From NCBI GenBank assembly GCA_938035525.1, contig CALHOI010000009.1:1-44142 (forward strand): a stretch of DNA of 44,142 nt, in the 5' to 3' direction. The position numbers were made by a program, and so were the translations under genes. Position 1 is the stretch's first letter. Every line of letters begins with the position of its first letter. Under the pieces are notes generated by a model. That model saw only the letters and a program-made list of their open reading frames with translations. It was not told the origin of the DNA and did not search any database. Source of the stretch: an uncultured Granulosicoccaceae bacterium (GTDB lineage: Bacteria > Pseudomonadota > Gammaproteobacteria > Granulosicoccales > Granulosicoccaceae). Of this stretch, positions 25,296-32,808 are shown piece after piece.

Positions 25296-25343
25296 GGCGG
25301 CCAGACTGGCGGCTAACTTGGCGGCTTGTTTGGCGGCTGGGAA
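25296..25343. repeat. Four 12-bp tandem repeats across the ABC exporter stop codon
   Basis: The units ggcggccagact, ggcggctaactt, ggcggcttgttt and ggcggctgggaa share the first six or seven bases. On the minus strand they encode the PPNKPPS end of the exporter, and the TAG stop (25313-25315) lies inside the second unit. Confidence 0.8.
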
Positions 25344-27196
25344 TCTTCTGGGTCGGTACTGATAAACCCACCCGATTGCCGCTGCCAGAAATTGGCATAC
25401 ATACCATTGGCCGCCAACAATTGCTGATGTGAACCCGCTTCGACTATTTTTCCGGCATCAAGCACAATAATACGGTCCATGCTGGCAATGGTTGATAGTC
25501 GGTGGGCAATAGCAATAACCGTTTTGTTTTGCATGACGTTGTTTAAAGCCGTTTGAATTTGCGCTTCAACTTCGCTGTCGAGTGCGCTGGTGGCTTCATC
25601 CAGAATAAGTATTGGCGCGCTTTTTAAAATAACGCGTGACAACGCGATTCGCTGGCGTTGACCACCAGAGAGTTTTATACCGCGTTCGCCCACATGCGCA
25701 TCGTATGCAGTTCGCCCTTTAGCATCTTTTAGTTGCATAATGAAGTCATGCGCTTTGGCCTCTTCAGCGGCGCTTTCAATTTGTTGTTGTGTTAAACCAG
25801 TTCGACCCAAGGCAATATTGTCACGCACTGATCGATTAAGCAGTGCGGCCTGTTGACTCACCATACCAATAGCCCCGCGCAAGCTGTCTTGATCTACCGC
25901 ACGAATATCCTGACCATCGATAGTGATACTGCCCTGCTCCGTTTCGTGGAACCTTAAAATCAGGTTGACCAAAGTGGACTTGCCGGCACCCGAGCGCCCC
26001 ACCAAGGCAACTTTCTCACCGGGCTTAACAATCAGCGACACGCCATCAAGACCACCCTGGCTTGTACCATAGTGATGCCGAACATTATTAATGGCGATTT
26101 CTCCACCGGTGATGGTTAAGTTGGGGGCGTCTTTGGTAATGGGTATGGCCAGAGGTTGCGCGATGGTTTTAAGTCCTTCACGTAAGCTGCCAACACGCAA
26201 AAATATCCAACGCAAAGATTCAAACACCCATTCGGCCATGGTGGTAATACGCAAACTCAATGCGATGGCTGCGCCGATTAAGCCAATAGTGGCCAGCTCG
26301 TGGGTCCACAACCAGATACCGTAGCCCACAAACCCAACCATCATGATGCCTTCGAGTGTGGTTAAAATGGTGCGTAAGGACACACTGATTTGGCGCGTCA
26401 CAAACAGTGTTTGACGAGCGTTTTCCAAGGCGACTTTATGATCATTAACCATCAACTCGCGATCTGAGAACAGCTTTAAGGTATCAATGTTAGAAAAACC
26501 ATCCACTACCACACCGGTTAAAGCTGACTTAGCACTTTGAAACGTTTGTTGTGCATTAACCATTCTGGGAATAAACAGAATCATCACCCCCATGTAAAGC
26601 AATAACCACACAAACAACGGCAGCGCTAATCTGGGGTCGGTGTCGGACATGAGTGCCACAATGCCTATCATGTACACCAGACCAAAAGCCATGGCATTAA
26701 GCCACTGATAAATAATATCGGCCACATGATTGCCAATATCAACCAATCGCACCGCCGTGCGACCGGTTAAGTCTTCCTGGAACCACCCCACTGACTGATT
26801 GGCCAAATGGTCGTGTGCACGCCACCGAACCAGTGTTGCGATGTTGCAGTTGATGCCGATGTCGTTTAGTGCATGACGCAACATTTGTGACAAGGGCCTG
26901 AACACCAATAAAACGATAGCCGCAAAAATCAATTTGGTGCCGTGTGCTTGCAGTATGTCTTCGCGCGGCGTTTCTGCGAGTGTGTCTATTAACGTACCTG
27001 CATAACTGATCAGCCAGACCTCAATGCTGGCAGCAAGCACCGTAATGCACAAACTAAGCAATAGAACGCCTTTGAGTGGCGGCAGATGAGACTTGAGGTA
27101 ACCCCAAACGCTGTCCGCTGGGGCAAGATTTGTAGAGGAATAAGGTCGAACTAAATCCAGAACCGCGTTCGTGAAACGATCGTATGCTCTGATCAT
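25313..27196 (-). CDS. ABC exporter, fused permease and ATPase half-transporter
   Basis: This is a 627-residue type IV ABC half-transporter, expected to work as a homodimer. The membrane domain (about 30-335) has six hydrophobic helices. The ATPase domain has Walker A LVGRSGAGKSTLV, Q-loop GMVSQQAALLNRSVRDNIALG, signature IKLSGGQRQRIALSRV, Walker B ILILDEATSALD and switch IAHRLST. All motifs are intact. It looks like the multidrug/lipid A exporter group, but I cannot fix the substrate; the N-terminus lacks a peptidase domain. The C-terminal tail is a Pro-rich stretch made by 12-bp repeats that cross the stop. The Rieske-like gene ends 101 bp upstream on the same strand. Confidence 0.92.
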   Translation of the reverse strand: MIRAYDRFTNAVLDLVRPYSSTNLAPADSVWGYLKSHLPPLKGVLLLSLCITVLAASIEVWLISYAGTLIDTLAETPREDILQAHGTKLIFAAIVLLVFRPLSQMLRHALNDIGINCNIATLVRWRAHDHLANQSVGWFQEDLTGRTAVRLVDIGNHVADIIYQWLNAMAFGLVYMIGIVALMSDTDPRLALPLFVWLLLYMGVMILFIPRMVNAQQTFQSAKSALTGVVVDGFSNIDTLKLFSDRELMVNDHKVALENARQTLFVTRQISVSLRTILTTLEGIMMVGFVGYGIWLWTHELATIGLIGAAIALSLRITTMAEWVFESLRWIFLRVGSLREGLKTIAQPLAIPITKDAPNLTITGGEIAINNVRHHYGTSQGGLDGVSLIVKPGEKVALVGRSGAGKSTLVNLILRFHETEQGSITIDGQDIRAVDQDSLRGAIGMVSQQAALLNRSVRDNIALGRTGLTQQQIESAAEEAKAHDFIMQLKDAKGRTAYDAHVGERGIKLSGGQRQRIALSRVILKSAPILILDEATSALDSEVEAQIQTALNNVMQNKTVIAIAHRLSTIASMDRIIVLDAGKIVEAGSHQQLLAANGMYANFWQRQSGGFISTDPEDSQPPNKPPS

Positions 27197-27297
27197 GATA
27201 CTGCCTTAGTCATGTCGCCGAACTCCCTCGTGATGTCTCTCGTGGATCATTCTTTAGTGCGATAACAACAACGTACTACAATTGGCAAGCAGTGAGC

Positions 27298-27981
27298 TTA
27301 GCCACCTAATATCAACTGATGTTCCCTTATCACATAACTCGGAACGATGAGATTTTCATCGGCGTATTGCCCGCGATAAACCCTACCAGCTAAGTCGTAC
27401 CGTGCGCCTCGGCACTCATCGACAAACCCGCCACGCCACGGTTGCTGCATAAACACATCATTGGACTGGTTCTGTGACTGGTTCTGTGATGGTGGCAGCA
27501 ACGCAATCGGACAACTGAAATCAGTACCAACCCCAATACTGACAAACCATTCTGGGTCTTTTGATCGCGTTGCATTTTTTGCCCAAGCCGGTTGTTTTGA
27601 TTTATCTGACCCGGCATCCAGCAACCTTGGGTCATCCGTTTGCAGCGCAGCAATATCGTTATCTGTGCGTCGGTAAATCAGCACCGGTCTGCCTTCCCAC
27701 AAAACCACTGTTGACTCGCCTTTTTTCAGGCTACCAATATCGACCGTTTTTGTGGGTATGACACGTGACTCGGGATCGCTGTGAAACATCACCGAAAGCA
27801 CCACATAGAGCACCGTAAAAAACCCCAAAGCCAGCATGAGCTTGGCTGCGACACGCAGTCGCAAGCGCCGCTGTTGCTTTTCATCGAGCGCTCGGCTATC
27901 CGAACCTGGACCATGCGAGGCTTGATCGCCTGATTTTGGCCCGCTGGCTTCCCCGCTGGCCTCGTTGTTATTTTCGTTCAC
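27298..27981 (-). CDS. Membrane-anchored Rieske-fold protein lacking all Fe-S ligands
   Basis: This gene encodes 227 residues. One membrane helix (about 47-66, after a basic QQRRLRLR) is followed by a domain that aligns by eye with the bc1 Rieske subunit: SRVIPTKTVDIGSLKKGE, WEGRPVLIYRRT, DPEWFVSIGVGT and ARYDLAGRVYRGQYADENL. In ligand box 1, canonical C-T-H-L-G-C reads G-T-D-F-S-C (152-157). In box 2, C-P-C-H-G reads D-E-C-R-G (188-192). Both Cys/His ligand pairs are lost while C157 and C190, the disulfide pair, remain. It cannot bind a normal 2Fe-2S cluster. The start is GTG. A 12-bp duplication encodes SQNQSQNQS between the boxes, and EASG is doubled near the N-terminus. No cytochrome b or c1 gene is nearby. 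Confidence 0.85.
   Translation of the reverse strand: MNENNNEASGEASGPKSGDQASHGPGSDSRALDEKQQRRLRLRVAAKLMLALGFFTVLYVVLSVMFHSDPESRVIPTKTVDIGSLKKGESTVVLWEGRPVLIYRRTDNDIAALQTDDPRLLDAGSDKSKQPAWAKNATRSKDPEWFVSIGVGTDFSCPIALLPPSQNQSQNQSNDVFMQQPWRGGFVDECRGARYDLAGRVYRGQYADENLIVPSYVIREHQLILGG
27464..27487. repeat. Perfect 12-bp tandem duplication in the Rieske-like gene
   Basis: gactggttctgt occurs twice in a row without mismatch. It encodes repeated Ser-Gln-Asn-Gln in the loop between the two former ligand boxes, in frame. Confidence 0.9.
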
Positions 27982-27986
27982 TGCAT

Positions 27987-28014
27987 TGCTCTTACTGTGG
28001 TGCTCTTACTGTAG
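27987..28014. repeat. 14-bp tandem duplication in the Rieske-like gene leader
   Basis: tgctcttactgtgg and tgctcttactgtag match at 13 of 14 bases. On the minus strand each copy holds AAGAGCA, the purine-rich sequence serving as the ribosome binding site of the GTG start at 27981, so that site is doubled. Confidence 0.85.
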
Positions 28015-28082
28015 TGCCCTATCGCTTGTATAATACGGTATTCGCAAAGCCACACTCTGCATACCATGATACGCGCAATTCA

Positions 28083-28937
28083 ATGACTTGGACGCCCCCT
28101 AATGTTGTCATCGTTCCCACGACTCACGATGACCTGGCATTGGCTACAAAGCTTGCCGAGCAAAGCCAACTGACATTGCAAAGCGAACTACATAAAACCG
28201 AACTGCATAAAACCGAACTGCATAAAACCGAGAAAAGATCGTACAACCCAGACAGCCACTGGCGGCTAAGCGTTCAAAGCCAACAACTTTCATTGATTAG
28301 GCCCGATGGCGTGAGTGTTGCCATAGACTTTAACAACGGTAAAGCCGCCAGGCGAACACGCGAAACAAACTTTAAAAACCAGCCCTTAGCCCGCGCCCTT
28401 GGTTTACAAAAACAGGTTAAAAAAAACAACTATCAACACCGTAATGACCCCGCGGTGATAGATGCAACAGCCGGTCTTGGAGTTGATAGCTGGATGATGG
28501 CGAATCTGGGCTGCCGCGTGCGCCTGATTGAATCGTCCCTGGTGTTATCAATGATGCTTGAACAGGCAGTGCAGGCTCAGCACACTTTTCCACCTGAAAG
28601 CAATCAATTAAGCGTGATTAACGCTGATGCTATCGATTACCTGAATAAAACAGATACAGCCCGCGCAGACATTATTTACCTGGACCCTATGTACCCACAA
28701 AGCCGCAACAAAGCACTGGTTAAAAAAGGCATGCAGCTGTTACACGAACTCGTTGGCCCAAACAATGACAACCCTGCCCTGTTGCAGGCAGCCTTGCAAA
28801 AAAGCGATTACCGAGTCGTGGTTAAAAGACCAAAAGGCGCACCGGCGCTGGCCGGGTCAGAGTTGTGGACAGGTCAGGTAACGCAAGTAACATCACCCAA
28901 CACCCGCTACGATGTTTATCACACTCATAACAACTAG
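28083..28937 (+). CDS. rsmJ: 16S rRNA (guanine-1516-N2)-methyltransferase
   Basis: RsmJ methylates G1516 of 16S rRNA using S-adenosylmethionine. The protein has about 284 residues. The family start of the core is VAIDFNNGKAARRTRETNFKNQPLARALG, the SAM motif I is VIDATAGLGVDSWMMANLGC, and the catalytic motif is IIYLDPMYPQSRNKALVKKGMQ. VVVKRPKGAPALAG closes the fold. The ATG at 28083 (MTWTPPN) is chosen because the upstream frame has no family similarity; it has no clear ribosome binding site. Residues about 35-49 are three tandem ELHKT units made by a 15-bp repeat, an insertion not expected in the family. Confidence 0.93.
   Translation: MTWTPPNVVIVPTTHDDLALATKLAEQSQLTLQSELHKTELHKTELHKTEKRSYNPDSHWRLSVQSQQLSLIRPDGVSVAIDFNNGKAARRTRETNFKNQPLARALGLQKQVKKNNYQHRNDPAVIDATAGLGVDSWMMANLGCRVRLIESSLVLSMMLEQAVQAQHTFPPESNQLSVINADAIDYLNKTDTARADIIYLDPMYPQSRNKALVKKGMQLLHELVGPNNDNPALLQAALQKSDYRVVVKRPKGAPALAGSELWTGQVTQVTSPNTRYDVYHTHNN
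28185..28229. repeat. Three 15-bp tandem repeats in rsmJ (ELHKT x3)
   Basis: One copy of gaactacataaaacc is followed by two of gaactgcataaaacc; only one base differs in 45. The array keeps frame and lies before the catalytic core. Confidence 0.95.
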
Positions 28938-28947
28938 TTCACGCGAG

Positions 28948-29430
28948 CTAGTCACGCATGTTTTGAAACTGCATGGGCAGGCCAAGATCAGAAGACTCAA
29001 GCAGCTTCATGGTGGCTTGCAAATCGTCCCGCTTTTTACCGTTGATTCGCAGTTGTTCGCCTTGCACTTGTGCTTGCACTTTTAATTTTGATTCTTTGAT
29101 TTTGGCAATGGCTTTTTTTGCCGTTTCTTTATCGATGCCGACTTTCACCTTGATGTTCTGCTTAACCCCTTTTCCCGAAGTTTCCACTTTACCGGCATCA
29201 AGGCAGGCAATGTCGATGGATCGCGACGTGAGCTTCTGATACAAAATTGGATGCATTTGCTGAATTTGAAAATCACTGTCGGCGGTTAGCACCACTACGC
29301 CGTCTGCAACCTTTGCATCACAGGACGTGCCTTTGAAGTCGAAGCGATTGGTGATTTCGCGGCTGGCCTGGTCAATAGCGTTGCTGAGCTCGTGCTGATC
29401 TACTTCTGATACAACGTCAAATGAGGGCAT
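28948..29430 (-). CDS. yajQ: YajQ family nucleotide/c-di-GMP-binding protein
   Basis: YajQ proteins are two tandem ferredoxin-like domains that bind nucleotides; a Xanthomonas member binds cyclic di-GMP and acts with a transcription factor. The 160 residues begin MPSFDVVSEVDQHELSNAID and include SREITNRFDFKGT, the repeated KVGIDKETAKKAIAKIKESKLKVQAQ split over the linker, and RINGKKRDDLQATMKLL ending LPMQFQNMRD. Length and motifs are standard. The start has GGGAG at about 6 nt. It is convergent with rsmJ (10 bp between stops) and divergent from pdxH. Confidence 0.95.
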   Translation of the reverse strand: MPSFDVVSEVDQHELSNAIDQASREITNRFDFKGTSCDAKVADGVVVLTADSDFQIQQMHPILYQKLTSRSIDIACLDAGKVETSGKGVKQNIKVKVGIDKETAKKAIAKIKESKLKVQAQVQGEQLRINGKKRDDLQATMKLLESSDLGLPMQFQNMRD

Positions 29431-29531
29431 GGGATTCTCCCGAAACTGATGTCACTTGTGGTAAACCGGGATTTTACCAGTATTTGCCCTCACAGGCCTT
29501 AATCTGCTGTTCCGTTTTACGCATTGCTACG

Positions 29532-29537
29532 TATACT
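29532..29537 (+). promoter_or_regulatory. Candidate -10 element of pdxH
   Basis: TATACT (5 of 6) lies 31 nt before the pdxH ATG. No convincing -35 at 16-18 nt (the best is TTCCGT), so this is a low-certainty call. Confidence 0.3.
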
Positions 29538-29568
29538 GTAAACAACATCCACGTAACGAGTATTCACC

Positions 29569-30213
29569 ATGAGTGATGACATCATCGAACCACGCCGCGA
29601 CTACACAACCGACACGTTGTCGTCCGAGCAACTGGCCGGTTCCCCGGTGGAGCAATTTCGAGTGTGGATGCAACAAGCAAGGGATGCCAACATCATTGAT
29701 GCCTCCGCCATGGCGCTGGCCACCGCCGACCAGTCCGGCCAGCCACACGTTCGCATCGTGCTGTTGAAAAAATTCGATGAAGCTGGTGTGGTCTGGTACA
29801 CCTATCAAGAGAGTGACAAAGGGGCACAGCTTGCGCAAAATCCTCAAGCCAGTGTGCTGTTTTACTGGTGCCAACTTGAACGACAAGTGCGCATTGAAGG
29901 CACAGTGAAAAAATTACCACAAAGCGACGGCGACGAATATTTTTACTCCAGGCCCGAGGGCAGTCGCTTTAGCGCTGCGGCCTCCATACAATCCACACCG
30001 GTTAAAAATAGACAGGTACTGGAGTCCAAAGTTGCCGAACTGCACAAACAATACCCCGACGGCAACGTGCCTCGCCCCAGCGTGTGGGGTGGCTATTTAC
30101 TGGAGCCCTCACGCTACGAATTCTGGCAAGGTCGCGCCGATCGATTACACGATAGATTTATCTATACCCAAAGCACGCCCGGACAATGGCAAACACAACG
30201 CTTGTCGCCATAA
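29569..30213 (+). CDS. pdxH: Pyridoxamine/pyridoxine 5'-phosphate oxidase
   Basis: PdxH uses FMN and oxygen to make pyridoxal 5'-phosphate. The 214 residues contain the N-terminal RRDYTTDTLS, the split-barrel core AMALATADQSGQPHVRIVLLK (FMN contacts), YTYQESDKGAQLAQNPQASVLFYW, RQVRIEGTVKKLPQ and YFYSRPEGSR, with the C-terminal PSVWGGYLLEPSRYEFWQG and the conserved RLHDR. Nothing is missing. pdxA, the other pyridoxal-pathway gene in the window, lies 13 kb away. Confidence 0.96.
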   Translation: MSDDIIEPRRDYTTDTLSSEQLAGSPVEQFRVWMQQARDANIIDASAMALATADQSGQPHVRIVLLKKFDEAGVVWYTYQESDKGAQLAQNPQASVLFYWCQLERQVRIEGTVKKLPQSDGDEYFYSRPEGSRFSAAASIQSTPVKNRQVLESKVAELHKQYPDGNVPRPSVWGGYLLEPSRYEFWQGRADRLHDRFIYTQSTPGQWQTQRLSP

Positions 30214-30240
30214 ACAAACCGATGTTGGAACAAATACGCC

Positions 30241-30735
30241 ATGACCCGGATTAACACCATGCAAAAACTGATCATCGTATTCATCAGCATCGTGCTGCTG
30301 CTATTGGTTGCGCGCTTAGTTATTGATTATTTTTCGGCGCAAAGAGTGGCAACTGGCTTAGCCGGAGCGGACACCACAAGCCCTGGCCTGCATGCTTGTG
30401 ACGGCTTACTCAATTGCACATCTTCAACAGCCACTAACAAGAAAAACCAGATTGCGGCTATGGAGTACACGGTGGCAGCCGATCAGGCAATAGCCTCGTT
30501 TAGCAAAGTCATAGCCGCTCAATCAGGTGCCAGCATTGTGACCCAACAACCCAACTACTTACACGCGACCTTTAAAACGAAGCTGCTTGGCTACACCGAC
30601 GATCTTGAACTGCTACTGGATGATACCAGCGGTACGCTGCACATACGCAGCGCATCACGCATTGGCCGAAGTGACTTGGGCGCAAACAGAAAGCGCATAG
30701 AGGCTTTGCGCGCGCTCTCAAAAGGAAAGGTTTAG
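30241..30735 (+). CDS. DUF1499 family membrane-anchored protein
   Basis: This gene encodes up to 164 residues. An N-terminal hydrophobic helix (KLIIVFISIVLLLLVARLVI, about residues 9-28) acts as anchor or uncleaved signal. The DUF1499 signature follows: L-x-x-C....N-C-x-S-S here as LHACDGLLNCTSS, then YTVAADQAIASFSKVIAAQ, ATFKTKLLGYTDDLELLLDD and HIRSASRIGRSDLGANRKRIEALRA. The family has no established function. Two ATGs are possible (30241 and six codons later, the second with CGGA at about 8 nt). It follows pdxH by 27 bp and is probably co-transcribed. Confidence 0.85.
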   Translation: MTRINTMQKLIIVFISIVLLLLVARLVIDYFSAQRVATGLAGADTTSPGLHACDGLLNCTSSTATNKKNQIAAMEYTVAADQAIASFSKVIAAQSGASIVTQQPNYLHATFKTKLLGYTDDLELLLDDTSGTLHIRSASRIGRSDLGANRKRIEALRALSKGKV

Positions 30736-30739
30736 AAAA

Positions 30740-30759
30740 CCGGGTGCCTAAGCACCCGG
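30740..30759. terminator. Bidirectional terminator hairpin
   Basis: CCGGGTGC (30740-30747) and GCACCCGG (30752-30759) form a perfect 8-bp stem with a 4-nt loop. On the minus strand TTTTCT follows, an adequate U-run for the S41 protease gene; on the plus strand it would end the pdxH-DUF1499 transcript, but with no T-run. Confidence 0.65.
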
Positions 30760-30793
30760 CTATAACACAAGCTAATTATCAAAAGCTCTGCAA

Positions 30794-32404
30794 CTACTCG
30801 ATGGCAATCGTTGGCAAGTACTCTTGCAATTCGAAGCCAATCGCATCCGGATTTGCTTTACGTAAACCACCGGGTCCACCAGCCAGTGGCTGATCACCAC
30901 ACGTACCGGTAAGCACGTAAGTTAGCGCTGTGTTCATTAGTGGGTCTTCCAATGAATACCGTGGCACCAGCCAGTCATCTTCTGCCAGACAATCTGGCTC
31001 TATACCCAAACCAACATCAATGCCATTGGCATTAGCCAGCACCGAACGCATGGCACTGATTGACTTTTCGCAGTATGGCAAGAGGTTTGAGGCGAAGGGT
31101 TTGCCGGCTGACTTCTGCCCAATAACAACCACATCGATAAATGGTTCAAGTGAGTTCATCAATAGCTCTGATGCCGACGCTGTGCCTTCTGTGCTAAGCA
31201 CAATAAGGCGTGGCAGGTTCAATGGGTTTCTGATGTTTACAAAATTAAAGGACTGATTTTCCGCAGCGTACTTGTCGTTCCACAACAGGCTGGTGAATAT
31301 CTCGCCTTGCACAGCATCACCGCCAATGACCGATGCCAGGGTGCGCGATACATCCACAAGCCCTCCGCCGTTGTAGCGCAAGTCAAGCACCAACTCATCG
31401 ATGTCGCCTGCGTTAATAAGACCATTGAGGTTTTCAAAGATTTCTTCTGTTGTGGTCGATAAAAAAGCCTCCAACTGCATATAACCCACAGTCGGCACAG
31501 ATGCGTCTGATGATGAATACTGGAGCCACGGTCCTGCGGTAATCCATCGATAGTCTTCAAAGTCGACACTGACGGTTCTGGCCGCTTCGCTACCGGTTCT
31601 GATGCTCATGATTACCGGCGCTTGTTCTGGCGTCAGGGCTTCGCGAATTTCTTCGTTGGTTATTTCATCAATGGATATCCCATTAACACTGATAACTTCA
31701 TCACCGCGCTGCATACCCTCTGCGAACGCAGGCGAACCAACCAGCACACGAGTGATTCGCACCACGCCATCGGATGCAGGAAAAAATCCAAAACCAAAAC
31801 CACCTTGTCGACCCTCGTTAAAGAGATCGTCATTGGTTGCCTGATCGGACACACTACTGAATCTGTCGGGGCTAACACGCAGGTCACGAATCAAAGCGTT
31901 GCCACTGTCATAGTCAGCCAGATTCAGCGTCGGCACTTGATCGTAGTAAATGTAGTAATCGCGCATATCAAAGTCGACACGCGATTTAATATCGTCGACA
32001 GAACATTGTGCAATGCCAGGCGGTGTTTCATACACCGGAGGGAATACCTCAGCCGTTCCGCCGGTGGTGCCTGTGTCTGTGCCGCTGGTACTCGTACCGC
32101 TAGTATCTCCAACCGTCTGACCACCAGTTTCACCACCTGTGCCACCGGTTCCTGTGCCGCTGGTGCCTGTACCACTAGTGCTCGCCCCACCGGTATCCGC
32201 GCCACCGGTGGTTGTGCCATCAGTGCCAGTGCCGCTGGTGCTTGTACCACCAGTACCAGTGCCACCACCCGAACCGCTGGTTGTAGCGCCGGTGGTTTCA
32301 GCCACAACGACGTCTGAGGACCCTTCCGATGATGGACTGCTGCTGCCACAAGCGCTCAATACCAGCGCAGACAGTATGCAAATGGAAAATTTGGCCAGGC
32401 GCAT
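30794..32404 (-). CDS. S41 (C-terminal processing) peptidase lipoprotein
   Basis: This gene encodes about 536 residues. The lipoprotein signal MRLAKFSICILSALVLSAC has lipobox L-S-A-C; the start at 32404 has AAGGA at about 7 nt. Residues roughly 25-120 form a Thr/Gly/Ser linker. Then come an S41 N-terminal helical part (RVDFDMRDYYIYYDQVP), a PDZ domain (VVRITRVLVGSPAFAEGMQRGDEVISVNG), and the catalytic domain with VLDLRYNGGG. The nucleophile Ser is in EGTASASELLMNSL and the general-base Lys in IGQKSAGKPF. Catalytic residues are present, so it is likely an active envelope serine protease. The substrate is unknown. Confidence 0.9.
   Translation of the reverse strand: MRLAKFSICILSALVLSACGSSSPSSEGSSDVVVAETTGATTSGSGGGTGTGGTSTSGTGTDGTTTGGADTGGASTSGTGTSGTGTGGTGGETGGQTVGDTSGTSTSGTDTGTTGGTAEVFPPVYETPPGIAQCSVDDIKSRVDFDMRDYYIYYDQVPTLNLADYDSGNALIRDLRVSPDRFSSVSDQATNDDLFNEGRQGGFGFGFFPASDGVVRITRVLVGSPAFAEGMQRGDEVISVNGISIDEITNEEIREALTPEQAPVIMSIRTGSEAARTVSVDFEDYRWITAGPWLQYSSSDASVPTVGYMQLEAFLSTTTEEIFENLNGLINAGDIDELVLDLRYNGGGLVDVSRTLASVIGGDAVQGEIFTSLLWNDKYAAENQSFNFVNIRNPLNLPRLIVLSTEGTASASELLMNSLEPFIDVVVIGQKSAGKPFASNLLPYCEKSISAMRSVLANANGIDVGLGIEPDCLAEDDWLVPRYSLEDPLMNTALTYVLTGTCGDQPLAGGPGGLRKANPDAIGFELQEYLPTIAIE
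32055..32300 (-). repeat. Low-complexity Thr/Gly/Ser-coding repeats
   Basis: About 245 bp of degenerate short repeats (versions of ggtgccngtnccnctggt as read on the plus strand) encode TSGTGT- and TGGT-type units. The region is strongly strand-skewed and should be prone to length change. Confidence 0.75.
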
Positions 32405-32431
32405 ATTCGATCCTTGTGATGAATTTGCCCC

Positions 32432-32461
32432 AGTGTACCTGCCGGCCAATTAAGCGAGCAA
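32432..32461 (-). promoter_or_regulatory. Candidate promoter of the S41 lipoprotein gene
   Basis: The minus strand has -35 TTGCTC (32456-32461, 3 of 6), an 18-nt spacer and -10 TACACT (32432-32437, 4 of 6), 27 nt before the ATG. This is moderate to weak evidence. Confidence 0.3.
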
Positions 32462-32796
32462 GCAAATCGACCTATACCTTTGGCTGGCGAGCGCAAACCG
32501 GTGTCAATTTCGGGATGAACAGTGAAGTGATCGAACATTCAGGGTTTCATGACCCAGACAATAACGACAAGCGGTTCTCGGGATGTGAGCTAAGCCTCAA
32601 TGAAGCGAACATTAGGCGCCCAAAAGGCCGCTTTGCTCTCATTATGGTTTCGAAGCAGTTGAACCAATCATCGCGCACAGGCAAAGTGCTTGTCATTCAG
32701 CCCGAACGCTTTATTGGTCTCCGTTCGTGCAGGGTTGGAGAGGCGATGCGGGACACGGAACGTTCCCTCAAGCTTTTACACTTAGCCGTTAAGCAC
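32462..32796. other. Intergenic region of about 335 bp without a convincing gene
   Basis: This lies between the S41 promoter and the lipA stop. A plus-strand frame crosses it into lipA antisense but has no family motif or ribosome binding site. I see one 6-bp inverted repeat (CGAACG and CGTTCG near 32702-32729) and the 15-bp duplication at its right end. No T-rich terminator for lipA is visible. Confidence 0.5.
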
Positions 32797-32808
32797 TTAG
32801 CCGTTAAG
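32779..32808. repeat. Perfect 15-bp tandem duplication across the lipA stop codon
   Basis: cacttagccgttaag is repeated without mismatch. On the minus strand lipA ends ...L-N-G-TAA, and the duplication places a second in-frame L-N-G-TAA 15 bp later, so lipA now has two in-phase stops. Confidence 0.95.

Noticed and set aside
29061..29084. Apparent 12-bp repeat in yajQ
   Set aside because: It encodes KVQAQVQ, which is ordinary YajQ family sequence, so it is conserved coding and not a recent duplication.
31622..32317. Plus-strand frame of 231 codons antisense to the S41 protease gene
   Set aside because: The Thr/Ala-rich translation is the mirror of the Thr/Gly/Ser repeats; the opposite strand has lipobox, PDZ and catalytic motifs.
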